The notes below the pieces were generated by a model. The model worked only from the letters and a program-made list of their open reading frames with translations, had not been told where the DNA came from and did no database searches. Below, piece after piece: positions 45,320-57,100 of a stretch of DNA of 64,000 bases. Positions within the stretch are counted from its first letter, which is position 1. Every line of letters begins with the position of its first letter. Origin of the DNA: Styela clava (taxonomy: Eukaryota; Chordata; Ascidiacea; Stolidobranchia; Styelidae); contig NC_135251.1 in NCBI RefSeq assembly GCF_964204865.1, positions 9,300,001 through 9,364,000 of the forward strand. Direction: 5' to 3'. The position numbers and the translations under genes are program-made.

Positions 45320-47254
45320 ATCGAGGGGCGCCGGCCGAAATGAGGATTACCATTGTAGACATGATATCGGATATTGAAAGTTGAAATATGCTTGCCTGAA
45401 AAATTCTGGGATTCCAATTACTGGGAATAAAATTGAATATGGAGAATTCTGACCTCGGTCAGACGAAATGTTACAGAAAAAAATTTAGAACGGGAAACAA
45501 CTCTTTTTTGAAGAGTAGGTATATAGTATATGATCACCTGAACAAAGCAATACTATCTCATAGCTCTTGCCTTATAAGATAATAGACACGTTTATAGATA
45601 CATTTGTACGTTTATAGATACGCAGATACGTTTATTTCGTCGTGCAAAAATCACAACGAAAATTCAAAACACAAATTACTATGCATTACAGTAACGGATT
45701 TTGTTGCAATTGACAGGAAGTCTAGAAGAACTAAAATGGCCATCATAAGATTGCAACACCAAGATTTAAAATGAGTCAAAAGTAAAAATTAAAAAGCAAA
45801 AAACACCAAGAGAAACGTTGTCACTGAACATTTTTACCAATAAGGTAGGGATTGATTTAAATTTTCATATATATATATATATTTCCTAAAAATTTTTTAA
45901 CCATATCATTCAGCTGTACTTCTGTACTATTGCAGCGATTAAATATTTATTTGTTGTCACATGCAACATCAAATCGAACGATTATTATGAGAAAAAAAAG
46001 TCAACTTTTATTTACGAATGCGAAGGCACCATCCTTACTCCATGTACAACCAGCCCCATAAAATTTTTACGACAAAAAAAAATTTATTTGGCCCAAGGTA
46101 GGATTTGCGCACATATATATACCTTTTTCTAAAAGTTATTCTGCATGTGGACGATTCCCCGACCTTGACCACTGATAAATAAAGTAGCATGACGTTTGCG
46201 ATTGCATTTTGTTTAAATATCCGATTGTTTTCATCAGCCGCGACAGATTAAAAACACTTTCTTAGCCGTTGCATACATCCTAAATTTCTTGTGCCTGCGG
46301 CACACCTGTAATGTTCCTAAAACTACCGACTTGAAATAAATTTTTCTCCGTGGGATTTTATCACAAATTTCTCTAACAATGATATCTGAAAATTAATCGA
46401 GTGGCAGCATTGCAATGGCGCAGAGTAAGAGTTGCTGGGAAAGCTCATATTGGTCTAATTTGCAAGAATATGAATCAAAACAAAATGTAATCTGGCAGTT
46501 TACCACACATTTTTATGTGCGCGGATTGCCGTGGTACTTTTGGGTAGGGGTGCTTTTATTTTATCAAAGCAATCGCAAGTTAAGTATTTACAATTGAATA
46601 AAAAAAACAACCATTTTAAATATGTATATCGTTCGTGGATGTAATATTTTATTCAACCATCACAAAAACCATTACATATCCATTGAAAAAATTCGGCTCT
46701 TCCAACGAGTGGCGTAATCTCAACGACTGACCTAGGAGCTGTATCGCGGAATTTCGGGGAGATAAATATATATTTTCGATTTACTAATAAACTTTACATG
46801 ATTTCTCATTGTACTAAATTAAATATATTTTCTGGGATTTTACACCAGATCTTTCTAACGACGATAACGAATTCGCATGAGCGCAATATATATCAAATCT
46901 AAATATAATCGAGCAAATGATTATTACTGATTCATTATTATTATCATTACATTATTATGTCCCAAAATTGGCGTGGTATTTTAGATCGGTAATGAGTTTT
47001 TTGTCGTCGCCGCCACCGCAAGTTACCTTGGACACAAATGAATTGAAAAAGAGAGAGACATTTTGAATTCTTGTAGTTGCCATAGATTGAATATTACGAG
47101 ACAGAAAAATTTCTTTTAATGTGAAAAAGCCGGCATTTCTAACACAACGCGGAGACCGTTTTTAGGAGCCGTTGCATGGAAATTTCCGATTCCATTTTGT
47201 GACCTTTTGCGCCCACTCTGAAAGCATCTTGTGCCCCCAGTTTAAATGCCACTG
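45320..47254 (+). mobile_element. Transposon-derived block, duplicate of 38,281-40,210
   Basis: Follows copy 1 closely. It ends ATGCCACTG near 47,254, where the right terminus and following octamer are partly deleted. No gene seen. Confidence 0.5.
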
Positions 47255-48184
47255 TTTCCACCAAGTAGGCTAATATGCTCAGAATAATTTTTAACAAATA
47301 TATATTTTTTTAAATGAAAGACTACATAGTATATCTTAGGTCTTAGAATACATATTTTTTACGTCTATGTGGAAACATTCGGGCCCTATTCTACAAAAAG
47401 ATAACTATAGATTGACTCATCAAAACATCGTATTCAGCCAAAAGACAACAGGCTAGAAAATTATAGTCACTAGTCTCCATTAGCAGCGATTTTTCCACAT
47501 TTAATTGGGGGTTAAAGGTCTTGCCTCGAGGGAAATTTAGCTCATTGCTAGCAGCATGTCTGCGCTCACATATATATTTTCTGACGGTACATTTTCAATT
47601 TCCTCACTCGGGACCATTGAATAACTTTGTATAAAAAAATTATAGATATGTGTAAATTATATGCGAGTTAGTACTTATGATGAGGCTCTACAAGAAGCCT
47701 ATAACGTGTTGGGTGTTGACACTTCGCGCAGCTTTCTTTGATGTATAACCTGCCAGGTTTCTCGATAATTAACTCCACCACTTTGAATATGACTGAAATA
47801 TATTGTAGTCGATGAAATACCAGTCTAAATGCACAAGTTCAATATAGAATAAATGGGATGAATAAAACGACGAAATTGCGTGGTGATAAAAACAAATGAT
47901 TCCAGTATTGTAGAGGTAGACGTGCAAATAATTCTTGTAATGTAGAGGTCCAAATAAATTTATATAGTAATGTTGAGGGTTGCTAAAGTTCACGACCAAC
48001 CCAACAGACAGGTTAATAACATACTTGATTTTTAAATATGCAAACAATAGCAACGTTAAATAAAAAAATCACTTTACCGCATTGATTGTAAATACAAGTG
48101 ATGAATTGACGCTTCGGCTTTGCGGAACGAATAAACAGATCCCGGTGAAGATAATAAGAATAACTCAGTCTCGTCTGTGGTCCC

Positions 48185-48256
48185 ATTCGGTGGCTTAGTC
48201 GTGATAGGGTCGCAGTGAAGATATGAAGATTCCATGTTTGATCCCGGGGCGGGTCG
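48185..48256 (+). pseudogene. Degenerate tRNA-Phe-derived sequence (family 1), copy 3
   Basis: Segmental duplicate of 41,119-41,190 with further change (GTCGTGATAGGGTCGC). Confidence 0.6.
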
Positions 48257-48915
48257 ATGCATTATCTTCCTCCAAACCCTTAGTAGGTATGGTCGCAATT
48301 ATTTGTACAAATAAAATCTGGTTTTCACAAAACTTACATTTTGGTATTATTAGTTTTATTTTAATTCAAAAGTTTTGGTGTATGCTAGCACATATTTCTA
48401 TAAGGTTATCGGACCGCGGTCATGGCGGGCCATAAATGTGTGACGTAAAAAGTTACATTTTATAAACAATATTTACAGTGTTGAAAACCAAAGGTGGAAA
48501 ACAATAAGACTCGTGCCAAAACTAAATTTGACATCAATCTCAACAAATTCCTTGAGCTATTTTAGCTGAAACATCAAAATTTGATTTTGGGTTGGTTGTG
48601 GTAGCATCAAGCGGGTCAGATTGAATTACCCAGTGGGCCGGATTTAGCCCGCGGGCCGTACTTTGCCCATTTCTGGTCTGTAACCAACTCCGAAGTATAC
48701 AGATGAGTGTTCGCCATCGAAAAAATCGCTGGTGTCACTTTGTCAAAGTAATATGTCAACAATATCCTGTGTATACGATAGTAATCGTCAGATGTTAGTC
48801 GCGGTTGTAGTGACCGAGTGCTGGGTTAAGTTATTTTTATCTTTAATGTTCGAATTGTTCCGACAGTGTGCGTGTTCTTTAAAGGTATTTGAAAATCGGG
48901 TCACCTGTTCATGGG

Positions 48916-49333
48916 TAGGGCTGGGCATTTTCGAATACCTTGTGATTTCAGAATTGAATCGAATATTTTTTTCGAATCGAATCGAATCTCGAATACTTGA
49001 AAATATATAATTGTAAGCAACTTTTTCATAGTGATTGGTCCTCTTAACAAATGAATTACTGAAGACATAGAATACATCACTCAGATAGATTACTGAGCGT
49101 TCACACACAATATCAAACACGTTTTATCAATAACTCACTATATAAAATATTCATATGTTAGAACTGCGTTGAAAAAATATGACTTCAATGTAAAAAAAAA
49201 TGGGAAATTCACCTCGACCATTAGCGGAAAGAAAAAACCAAGATGGCGTCGATTCGAAATTGAGCTCTGAACCCATTCGAATAATTTACTATTGGATTCG
49301 ATTCGAAGATCCGATTCGAAATGCCCAGCCCTA
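48916..49333. mobile_element. 418-bp MITE with perfect 20-bp ends and target duplication
   Basis: Terminal inverted repeats TAGGGCTGGGCATTTCGAAT-like: the left reads TAGGGCTGGGCATTTTCGAA and the right is the inverse of TAGGGCTGGGCATTTCGAAT. Flanked by TTCATGGG on both sides (48,908-48,915 and 49,334-49,341). Unoccupied paralogous site ACCTGTTCATGGGGAATC at 52,324. A hAT-type 8-bp target, non-coding. Confidence 0.9.
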
Positions 49334-49492
49334 TTCATGGGGAATTATCACAAGAAAGGCACTTTTCGCTTTCATTGTAAAACGTTTGCGGTGGTAATTG
49401 CAACTAATTAATTGATTGGCGCTTAAATAATTCATATCGTATAAACATATCTTAGCTAAAATAAGAAGAATACCTCGTTCTATTGGGCGTCC

Positions 49493-49565
49493 ACCTCGAT
49501 AGCTCGGTGGGTAGGGCGCCAAACCTAAAAACTGAATGTCCCTGGTTCAGTCCCTGGTCGGGGTA
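49493..49565 (+). pseudogene. Degenerate tRNA-Phe-derived sequence (family 2), copy 2
   Basis: ACCTCGATAGCTC to TCGGGGTA with the same CCTAAAAAC anticodon region as 30,956. The anticodon stem has two mismatches. Confidence 0.65.
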
Positions 49566-50114
49566 CTCTCTACTTTCAATCTTAAAAATCGATTTTACAT
49601 TTACACATCAAAGACCGATTCTCTACATACGAAACAAAAACAACGTCTGATCGAAGTCAGAATTCTTCAATCAGTTTTAACTCCAGTAATTCTAATCCTT
49701 GAATTCTTCAAACAAGCCTATTTCAACTTTCAACTTTAGATATCTCGGGTTGTATATTTTGCTTTAAAACTTATCATCAGCAATGCTCAAAATAATTTGT
49801 AAAAATTCATATCTGGGTTTCACAAAACCAGTCAATTAGTAATACAAGACGACATACGCATACTTTATTATTATTAACACAAATGTGTTTCTGTAAAATT
49901 TCGTCTGACCGAGTCGGACCTTTTATACAAAGCCCCCGTCCGTTATCGCAATTGTTTGGTTAATTGGGTGGATTTACGCTGTAGTTAAGATCATATCAAC
50001 ATATCTTACGTGTCCCAAAGAATACTATATAGTCTTTTATTTTCAAATAAGTGATTAGTTTTAAATTATGCTAAGCATATTTACTGATGACGGGTTGAGT
50101 TTAAAGTCAAAACG

Positions 50115-50131
50115 TGGCTCGACCCGGGACT

Positions 50132-50163
<32 letters not shown>

Positions 50164-50187
50164 TTCTGCAGACTGAGCTCTCGAGGC
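50115..50187 (-). tRNA. tRNA-Phe(GAA), mildly degenerate
   Basis: 73 nt. The anticodon arm is intact (CTGAAGA loop) and the B box GGTTCAGTCCC is near consensus. The acceptor 3' strand is TCGAGCC instead of TCGAGGC (one mismatch). D loop/stem CTGCAGAAC departs from TCGGGAGAGC. Probably a recent pseudogene; transcription is possible. Confidence 0.6.
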
Positions 50188-50354
50188 GAAGGGCAAATGT
50201 TATTCTTATTATTTTGTTAAAATATGTCTACATGATATATGATTGTTCTGCCAAAACGGCAATTAATTGCTTAATCAACTCCATGTGATAAAGTGGTTTT
50301 TCGTTTATGATACTAGGTAATGAATGACTCGGTATTCCCGAACTAAAGCGAGAG

Positions 50355-50436
50355 CGTTGTCGGCAGGATTCGAACCTGCGCGGGCAGAGCCCAATAGATT
50401 TCTAGTCTATCGCCTTAACCACTCGGCCACGACAAC
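50355..50436 (-). tRNA. tRNA-Ser(AGA)
   Basis: 82 nt, identical to the copies at 27,079 and 32,923. The 3' flank has only CTTTAG, so a strong T-run terminator is not evident. Its upstream region carries the empty site (AGTATTGT at 50,483-50,490) of the foldback element found upstream of the 32,923 copy. Confidence 0.95.
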
Positions 50437-51004
50437 GGCGTGTAGCGTCAGCTGAGATGATGATTATTAACATTATACACTTAGTATTGTTTACATTTTA
50501 CCTCAACGAAGACGCATGCGGTCATTTTTCTCTGCTAACACTTGTATATATGATTATCCTAAGTTAGGCATTGAAAGTTGAAATCGGCTTGTCTGAATAA
50601 TTCTGGGAGATTTTGTTCAAATCCCCGCCACTAATACAAAAATCTGAGATTTTAATAAAAAACTTCAGCCAAGTTTTATGATAATAAGTTAGTATTAGTC
50701 AATTGAGTTCGCGCTAGCAATGATGCTATAACTTGAATTTCCTGCACAATTTGTATTTCAAACTTTAACCCAACCCTAGTAGGATATTTACTAATTTCAT
50801 TATTTTGGGGGCTGGAGAGCTTTGTACAAAAGATCCAAATTTTACATCGGTCAGACAGAGACGTTACAGCAAGACCCTTGGATTGAATAAAATAGTATGA
50901 GTATAGTCATTATTTGATACTAAAAGTTGGTTTGTGGAAACCATAGATATGATTTGTTATAATGTTTGTTTAGCATAGCAGCTGGGGAGCTCTGAATCAA
51001 GACA

Positions 51005-51069
51005 TGTCTCGACCCGGGATTGAACCAGGGACCTTCAGTCTGACGCTCTCCCGACTGAGCTATCGAGAC
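51005..51069 (-). pseudogene. tRNA-Phe pseudogene, 8-nt anticodon-arm deletion
   Basis: 65 nt. Sequence jumps from CAGACTGAAG to GTCCCTGG, so the 3' side of the anticodon stem (ATCTGAAG) is lost between short repeats of GAAG. The acceptor has the paired change GTCTCGA/TCGAGAC, keeping pairing. D and T arms are intact. Confidence 0.85.
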
Positions 51070-51459
51070 GGACGACAATTTTTGACGTGCTATTCTTAAT
51101 ACCTACTCTAAGATATGTATATACTCTCTGCATTGTTGAAAAGACAATCCACCAGCAACCAATCAATTGTGAGAAAAAATGCGATCGTTTCATAGTGCTA
51201 TATGCAATGAAGTGCTTTCTGGTGATGAAATAGGGTGTTGCCAAGGTATAGGTGGAAAATCTAATCTTCTATGTTGTTATCTTTTGGCTAAATACGAAGT
51301 CTTGATAACTCAATTTATAGTTGTATTTTATAGAATAGGGATTAAATGTTTCCACAGAGAAGTAGAAAAAAAATATGTATTCTAAGGAATACTATGTGAG
51401 CTTTTATTTCCAAAGAAATGATTAGTTGTTAATTATCTGGTGGTTTTAAAAGATAAACA

Positions 51460-51533
51460 TGCCTCGACCCGGGATTGAACGATGAATCTTCATATCTAAG
51501 CTGCGACCCTCTCTCGACTAAGCCACCGCGAAT
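51460..51533 (-). pseudogene. Degenerate tRNA-Phe-derived sequence (family 1), reversed copy 4
   Basis: Retains the Phe 3' end (CAATCCCGGGTCGAGGC) but has the family-1 5' part GGTGGCTTAGTCGAGAGAGG and an altered anticodon region (GCTTAGATATGAAG). The 5' acceptor is lost. Confidence 0.65.
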
Positions 51534-52498
51534 TGGACGACAGACGACACCGAGTTATTCTTATTATCTTCACCGGGATCTGTTTATTCGTTCCGCTGAG
51601 GCGAAACGTCAATCAATCACTTGTATTTACAATCAATGCAAGTGATTTTTCAATTTAATGTTGCTATTGTTTGCATATACCTACATATACCTACAAAACC
51701 TACATTTTGGTATTATTAGTTATATTTTAATTCATAAGTTGTGGTGTACACTAGCACATATTTCTATAACGTTATCGGACCGCGGTCAAGCTCTTTCAGA
51801 CAGGCCTATTCGCAAATTTTTTTCCCCAATTAGACTGGCGGGCCGAAAATTGGTAACGTAAAAAGTTATATTTTATAAACAATATTTATAGTGTTGAAAA
51901 CCAAAGGTGGAAAACATTAAGCCTCGTGCCAAAACTAAATTTACCATCAATCTCAACAAATTCCTTGAGCTATTTTAGCTGAAACATCAAAATTTGATTT
52001 CGGGTTGGTTGTGGTAGCATCAGGCGGGTCAGATTGAATTACCCAGCGGGCCGGATTTAGCCCGCGCACCGTACTTTGCCCATTTCTGGTCTATACTCAA
52101 CTCCGAAGCATACAGATGAGTGTTCACCAACAAAAAAATAGTGGGTGTCACTTTGTTAAAGTAATATGTCAACAATATCATGTGTACGCTAGTAATCGTC
52201 AGATGACGATAGCCGCGGTTGTAGTGACCTAGTGCCGGTTTAAGTTATTTTTATCTTTAATGTTCGAATTGTTCCGACAGTGTGCGTGTTCTTTAAAGAT
52301 ATTTGAAAATCGGGTTTGCGCCACCTGTTCATGGGGAATCATCACCAGAAAGGCACTTTTCGCATTCATTGTGAAACGTTTGCGGTGGTAATAGCAACTA
52401 ATTAATTGATTGGCGCTTCAGCACTTCAGATCGTATAAACATATATATATATATATATTGGCTAAAATAACAAGAATACCTCATTCTATCGGTTGTCC

Positions 52499-52571
52499 GC
52501 CTCGATAGCTCGATGGGTAAAGCGTCAAACCTAAAAACTGAATGTCCCTGGTTCAGTCCCTGGTCGGGGTG
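52499..52571 (+). pseudogene. Degenerate tRNA-Phe-derived sequence (family 2), copy 3
   Basis: Keeps the ancestral 5' acceptor GCCTCGA, while its 3' strand is TCGGGGT. CCTAAAAAC anticodon region as in copies 1 and 2. It is the least decayed member of family 2. Confidence 0.65.
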
Positions 52572-53480
52572 CTCTTTACTTTCAACCTTAAAACCGATTT
52601 TACATTTACACATCAAACACCGATTATCTACATACGAAACAAAAAACAACGTTGTATATGCCATTCTAAAAAAATCTGAAGGTCCCGGGTCGTTTGCTTT
52701 TGAACTAATTAGCCACAGTTATGCTCAACCAATGAGCATATATACAATGAGTGGAAACTTTCAAATATTTGCTCAATAATCCATTGTGCCCTGCAATTTT
52801 ACGTCGTCCAGCTAAATGGTTCGTTGCATATGAAGAAAGGACATCCGTGGCTGCAAAAATCTCTTGTTTCAGCTGGGTCGAGTGCGCAATTGGCCGTATT
52901 GAGGCTTTTAATTTTTCGATTCGTGTTCGGTTTTGGGTTTCGAAGTATGGTACGTTGAAAGCATACTAACTATAAGCATATGCATATTGGGAATACATAT
53001 CTATTAGGCAGAAAAGTAGCTACAGAACAGAATATGAAGCAGTCGCCACGTGGGGTGCGGTTATTGCTGTATTTATTCATTGATATAACATGGGACTTAC
53101 ATATTTATCCAGGGGGAGAGGAAAGCCGAAAGCCTAATAAATGGCGAACCACGGCCTCTCCAAATAGCTCTGTGCTCCATATGAACCCCCAGGCTGCCTG
53201 GACTTTGTGAGCTATACGTATACTTATTAAAAATACTGATTTTAACTATAAATTACTCTGGGATATCTTGCCATTGAAATTTAAAATTTGCCATTCTCAT
53301 GTCTTGTGATTTACACAAAAAAGTTTTTTTTTAATTTTATTATTTAGAGTATATTTTGTTATCAAATATGATTTTTACATGTATATTATTTAATTTTAAC
53401 GATCCTTTATATAGTCATATAGATACTGTTGATTTGGATGCAATTATACTTTTGTAATCAATAGTGAGATATATAATTTG
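52572..53480. other. No gene; SINE fragment
   Basis: 53,085-53,165 is a reversed SINE 3' part (TTACATATTTATCC, GGAAAGCCG, CCACGGCCTC). The plus-strand open frame at 52,751-52,969 has no recognisable motif. Confidence 0.45.
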
Positions 53481-53483
53481 AAC

Positions 53484-54805
53484 AAGGGTCGCAGCCAGGA
53501 TTTTTCCAACGGGGTGGGGGCATACGGTGAAATTAAAACAGTGCGCCAAAAGTTCAATTCACGACGGCGTGAGGCGTGTAATAAATTAAAAACAATGCGT
53601 CGTTCACAGCGAAATTCCACAGTCACGTGTAGCTCGCCTCTGTTTTTTGACGGTTTTTGGTGAATATATACGAAAACACGCTCGCGTGTAGCGCCGATCG
53701 AATCATGAAATGTGGAAATTTTCCTTGGAGTTTAATGCTAACAAAGTTGATTTTTTATTGTCATTTATTGATTATTTACATGCGCCGTGATTAGTGGTGG
53801 GCAAACCTCATTTTTTTATATAAAATTATTCGAATATTTTAACGAACATCGGCGAAGATGTTAAAGACAACTACTAAGGAATGTATTCTCAACAAAAATT
53901 AATTTTATTCTGATTTTTATCTTCTGTGTTGGATTTGTATCACAGTTACGGTCCCAATTTTGCGCAAGCAATATTATCATTACTGACCCCGGGATGCGAT
54001 ATTTTTGAAGCTGATAGTTGACATTTAATTCTATATCGTTTCCGTGTTACTTTAATATTAAATAATCATTAAACTCCTCAAATTGGTAATGTCTAGAAAA
54101 CTCAGTGTTGAGTATTGACGTAACTCAGCTTTGGTTTAAAACACTGATACTTAACACGTGAATAAATCAGCAATAATGGCATTTCTACGTGGTCAAAATA
54201 TTATTTCTCCGCAATATCTCGGGAAATTTGCATAGAATACATTATTCACATGCCTTTCTTATCTGATTCAACGTTTCTAAATTTACAAAAACGATGTTGA
54301 CGCGATTTACGCATAATTAGAAATTGAAAAATATGATTGCGCAAAAATGACACAAAATAAAAAATTCTCACATTCATCGTTTCTGTCTGTTGGCGATAGC
54401 CGGCGGTAAATTTTACGTAACTCGTTGTAAATTTATGTTAATAAATTCTATTTCGCTTTTCAATGCGCCCTGCTTTGTATTAAAATAAAAGAAATCGGGA
54501 AGAGAATGTCTGAAATTAGCTCCTAACCCTTCTTTCATTTCGAATGGCCATAACGCGGTTACATACGCGGTACTGAATAGCAATCAACAATCACGCATTC
54601 TTATTTGTCATTTTGCGCCAACTAAAAAAATATTATATCGTAAAGATAAAAAAGTATGGCGGTGTTAAGTGCGCTGCGGTGATACTATCGTTTTTACGAA
54701 ACCATAATGCGCGACCGTGAAACGACGGTGCCCTGCTTTTTTGTGGAAGAAGTTTCGCATGAAAATTTTTTCTCAAACCAAAGGGGGGGGGGGGGGGGGG
54801 GGGTG
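53484..54805. mobile_element. Possible DNA element with GGGTCGCAGCCAGGATTTTT start and poly-G end
   Basis: Starts GGGTCGCAGCCAGGATTTTT, followed by a G-rich stretch, and ends in a 21-G run at 54,783-54,803. Both ends look like remnants of the common animal repeat terminus ending in a G/C tract. The interior is AT-rich and non-coding. Boundaries are tentative. Confidence 0.3.
54783..54803 (+). repeat. 21-G homopolymer
   Basis: An uninterrupted run of 21 G in an AT-rich region. Length in reads and assemblies is unreliable. It could form a G-quadruplex. Confidence 0.95.
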
Positions 54806-54813
54806 CTTAAGAC

Positions 54814-54971
54814 CAGTGGTGGGATTTAGCCCGTTCTATAGAACCGTCTCACGGAATTTAATGAGATCAGCGAATCGGTCAGCATTACTATAAAAACATG
54901 TAACAGAACAGGCCGAAAAATATGACTTTTGTGATGGAACAGGCTGACAACAAATTTGTATGCCATCACTC
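54814..54971. mobile_element. Short hAT-like MITE (CAGTGGTGGGAT end)
   Basis: Left end CAGTGGTGGGATTTAGCCCG, and right end the inverse of GAGTGATGGCATACAAATTT, about 158 bp. The target duplication is not clear. Confidence 0.5.
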
Positions 54972-55019
54972 GTTATGAGTTACGACCCATGTAAAGGGGG
55001 ACGTGGGGCTTTGTATTCA

Positions 55020-55095
55020 TTGATATAGAATGGGGATAACATATTTACTCATGTGTAGAGGAAAGCCGATAAGCCGATTCCCCCCTATTCTTCTA
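55020..55095 (-). mobile_element. SINE 3' fragment, reversed
   Basis: ACATATTTACTC, GAGGAAAGCCGATAAGCCGA and a C-rich stretch match the complement of the SINE 3' hairpin at 34.7 kb. Confidence 0.5.
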
Positions 55096-55829
55096 CTTTT
55101 TGTCTTCGTTTTTATTGTCAAGGTATCCCAGACTGCCAGAGTGATTTGAAATCGGAGAGCCCTGGGGCTTCGTAAATCCATCCAAAAGTGCTTTATGGCG
55201 ATGAAATAGGATATTGTCAAAGTATTTATTTTAAACCGGTCACACCCAACCGCTTTGAAAATACCATTTCAATTTTGATTAAATCTGTTTTGCGGTGGCC
55301 AATGTATGGATCACAAATAATTCTGAATAAACACGAGATTAACTAAATATTGAGATAATTATCGAACATCTTGATAATTATCGAAGCGAACAAACTGTAG
55401 CACGGGTATACATGAAAAATCCGGTATATATGGCTAAACAAAACGATATTATCCCATTGCTCCATTTTTAGGTTAGAAAATGTTCATTGTCCTCAAAGTG
55501 GCAAAATTACTGCACGAGAAGATATAAGTGAGCGCTGAGCGAAGTTTGCTCAAGGAAAGGCCTCTACCCCGAATTGAAAGAAAGTGTAAAGGTTATGCTA
55601 AAAGAGAATAATTCATTTTCTAGCTTGTTGTCTTTCCGCGAAACACGAATGATGGAATGCCACAAAGTCTTGAAAACTCAATTTGTGGGTACTTTTTTTT
55701 TATAGAAAGAGAGTGGAATGTTTCCACATGGAAGTAGAATTCTGAAATAAATATTTATCGCTGTTTTAAAAAATTGATTAGTTATAAAATATGTCGAGCA
55801 TTGTTACTAATGTGTGTAGTAGCAAAAGA

Positions 55830-55894
55830 TGCCTCGACCAGGTGCTGAACCATGGACTTTCAGATCTAACACTTACCGACGGAGCTAGCGAGGC
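55830..55894 (-). pseudogene. tRNA-Phe pseudogene, anticodon arm deleted
   Basis: 65 nt from GCCTCGCTAGCTC to GGTCGAGGCA. The D arm is recognisable but decayed, the anticodon GAA and one side of its stem are missing, and the T arm has several changes. Confidence 0.75.
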
Positions 55895-56069
55895 TTTCGA
55901 CAGGCGCAGCCGAGGTATCCTTATTATTTTGACAAACCGGTACTTAATTGTATTCTAAATATTTGCGATAAAATGCTTTTCTGGTGAATGAAACGAAGGA
56001 AATGACCCTGTATTCCCGATAAGGCGGCAACGCAAAATTGCTTCTGAAATATCTTTATTAGGAGAACGG

Positions 56070-56150
56070 CGTTGTCGGCAGGATTCGAAGCTGCGCGGGC
56101 AAAGTCCAACATGTTTCTAGTCTGTCGCCTTAAACACTCGTCACGACAAC
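56070..56150 (-). pseudogene. tRNA-Ser-like gene, uninterrupted (empty site for the hAT element)
   Basis: 81 nt: GTTGTCGTGACGAGTGTTTA, AGGCGACAGACTAGAAACAT and so on to CCGACAACG. The acceptor and anticodon AGA are kept. The A box is damaged (TGACGAGTG) and the T stem has one mismatch. It contains CCTTAAAC at 56,128-56,135, the target of the hAT insertions at 37.2 and 43.6 kb. Confidence 0.8.
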
Positions 56151-56523
56151 ATCGAGGGGCGCCTGCCGAGATAAGGATTACCATTGAAGACAGGATACTG
56201 GATATTGAAAGTTGAAATATGCTTGCCTGAAGAATTCTGGGATTCCAATTACTAAGAATAAAGTTGACTATGGAGAATTCTGACCTCGGTCAGACGAAAC
56301 GTTACAGAAAAAAATGCAGCACGAGAAACAACTCTTTATTGAAGAGTAGGTATAAGGTATATTATCACCTGAACAAAGCAATATTATCTCATAGCTCTTG
56401 TCTTATAAGATAATAGACACGTCTATAGATACATTTTTACGTTTATAGATACGCAGATACGTTTATTTCGTCGTGCAAAAATCACAACGAAAATTCAAAA
56501 CACAAATTACCATGCATTACAGC

Positions 56524-57100
56524 AGGGGTCACCAAACTACGGCCCGCGTCGTCATTTTATCCGGCCCCCAATAACACGCAAAAATGGCCAAATATTTTTT
56601 CAAGAAAACTTTTCTCGAGCATCGTCTTCCTTGTTTATTTCGTAACATTGGCCAATCAGCAAGATGCAAAAAGTGACGTAATGATGGGCCTTTTCGCATC
56701 CGCTCAGACACTTTCGTCACCCTGACAGATTTTAAGTCGTGGTTGTAAACAATACTTCGTTTTTGCGATTTTGAATGCTATTCGTTAGTTTCAGATTGTG
56801 ATTAGGGAATTTAAGTATGAATCAAATAAGTCAATCATCATTTGCCTCTTTCGGAGTTGTAGTTTTAATAGTAGTAATGAAAAATTAGTCTTGAAATAGC
56901 TCTGACAAAATAGGCTAAAATTCTCCACCGGGAGGCAACGAAAGATGCACTCGTGGCGCGTGCATTCGACAAAACTGTTTACGTCTTTGTGCTAAAATGA
57001 ACGTCGAATGTGCATTTTGCGCTAACAGTACTGTAATCCCTCGCGTACTGCTTCAATTTCACAAGTCACAATAATTTTGTACTGCTTAAATGTGGATATT
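56524..57100 (+). mobile_element. hAT-like element, left end only
   Basis: Begins CAGGGGTCACCAAACTACGG, a classic hAT terminus, inserted after CATTACAG. The paralogous uninterrupted sequence is at about 45,687 (GCATTACAGTAACGG). No matching right end was found, so it is truncated. Right limit is approximate. Confidence 0.6.

Larger units (their letters stand above)
41778..48806 (+). repeat. 7.03-kb segmental tandem duplication, copy 2
   Basis: Second copy of the segment. After about 48,806 the sequence continues (GTAGTGACCGAGTGCTG) as it does at 30,697, i.e. in the ancestral order. This identifies 41,777/41,778 as the duplication junction. Confidence 0.85.
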
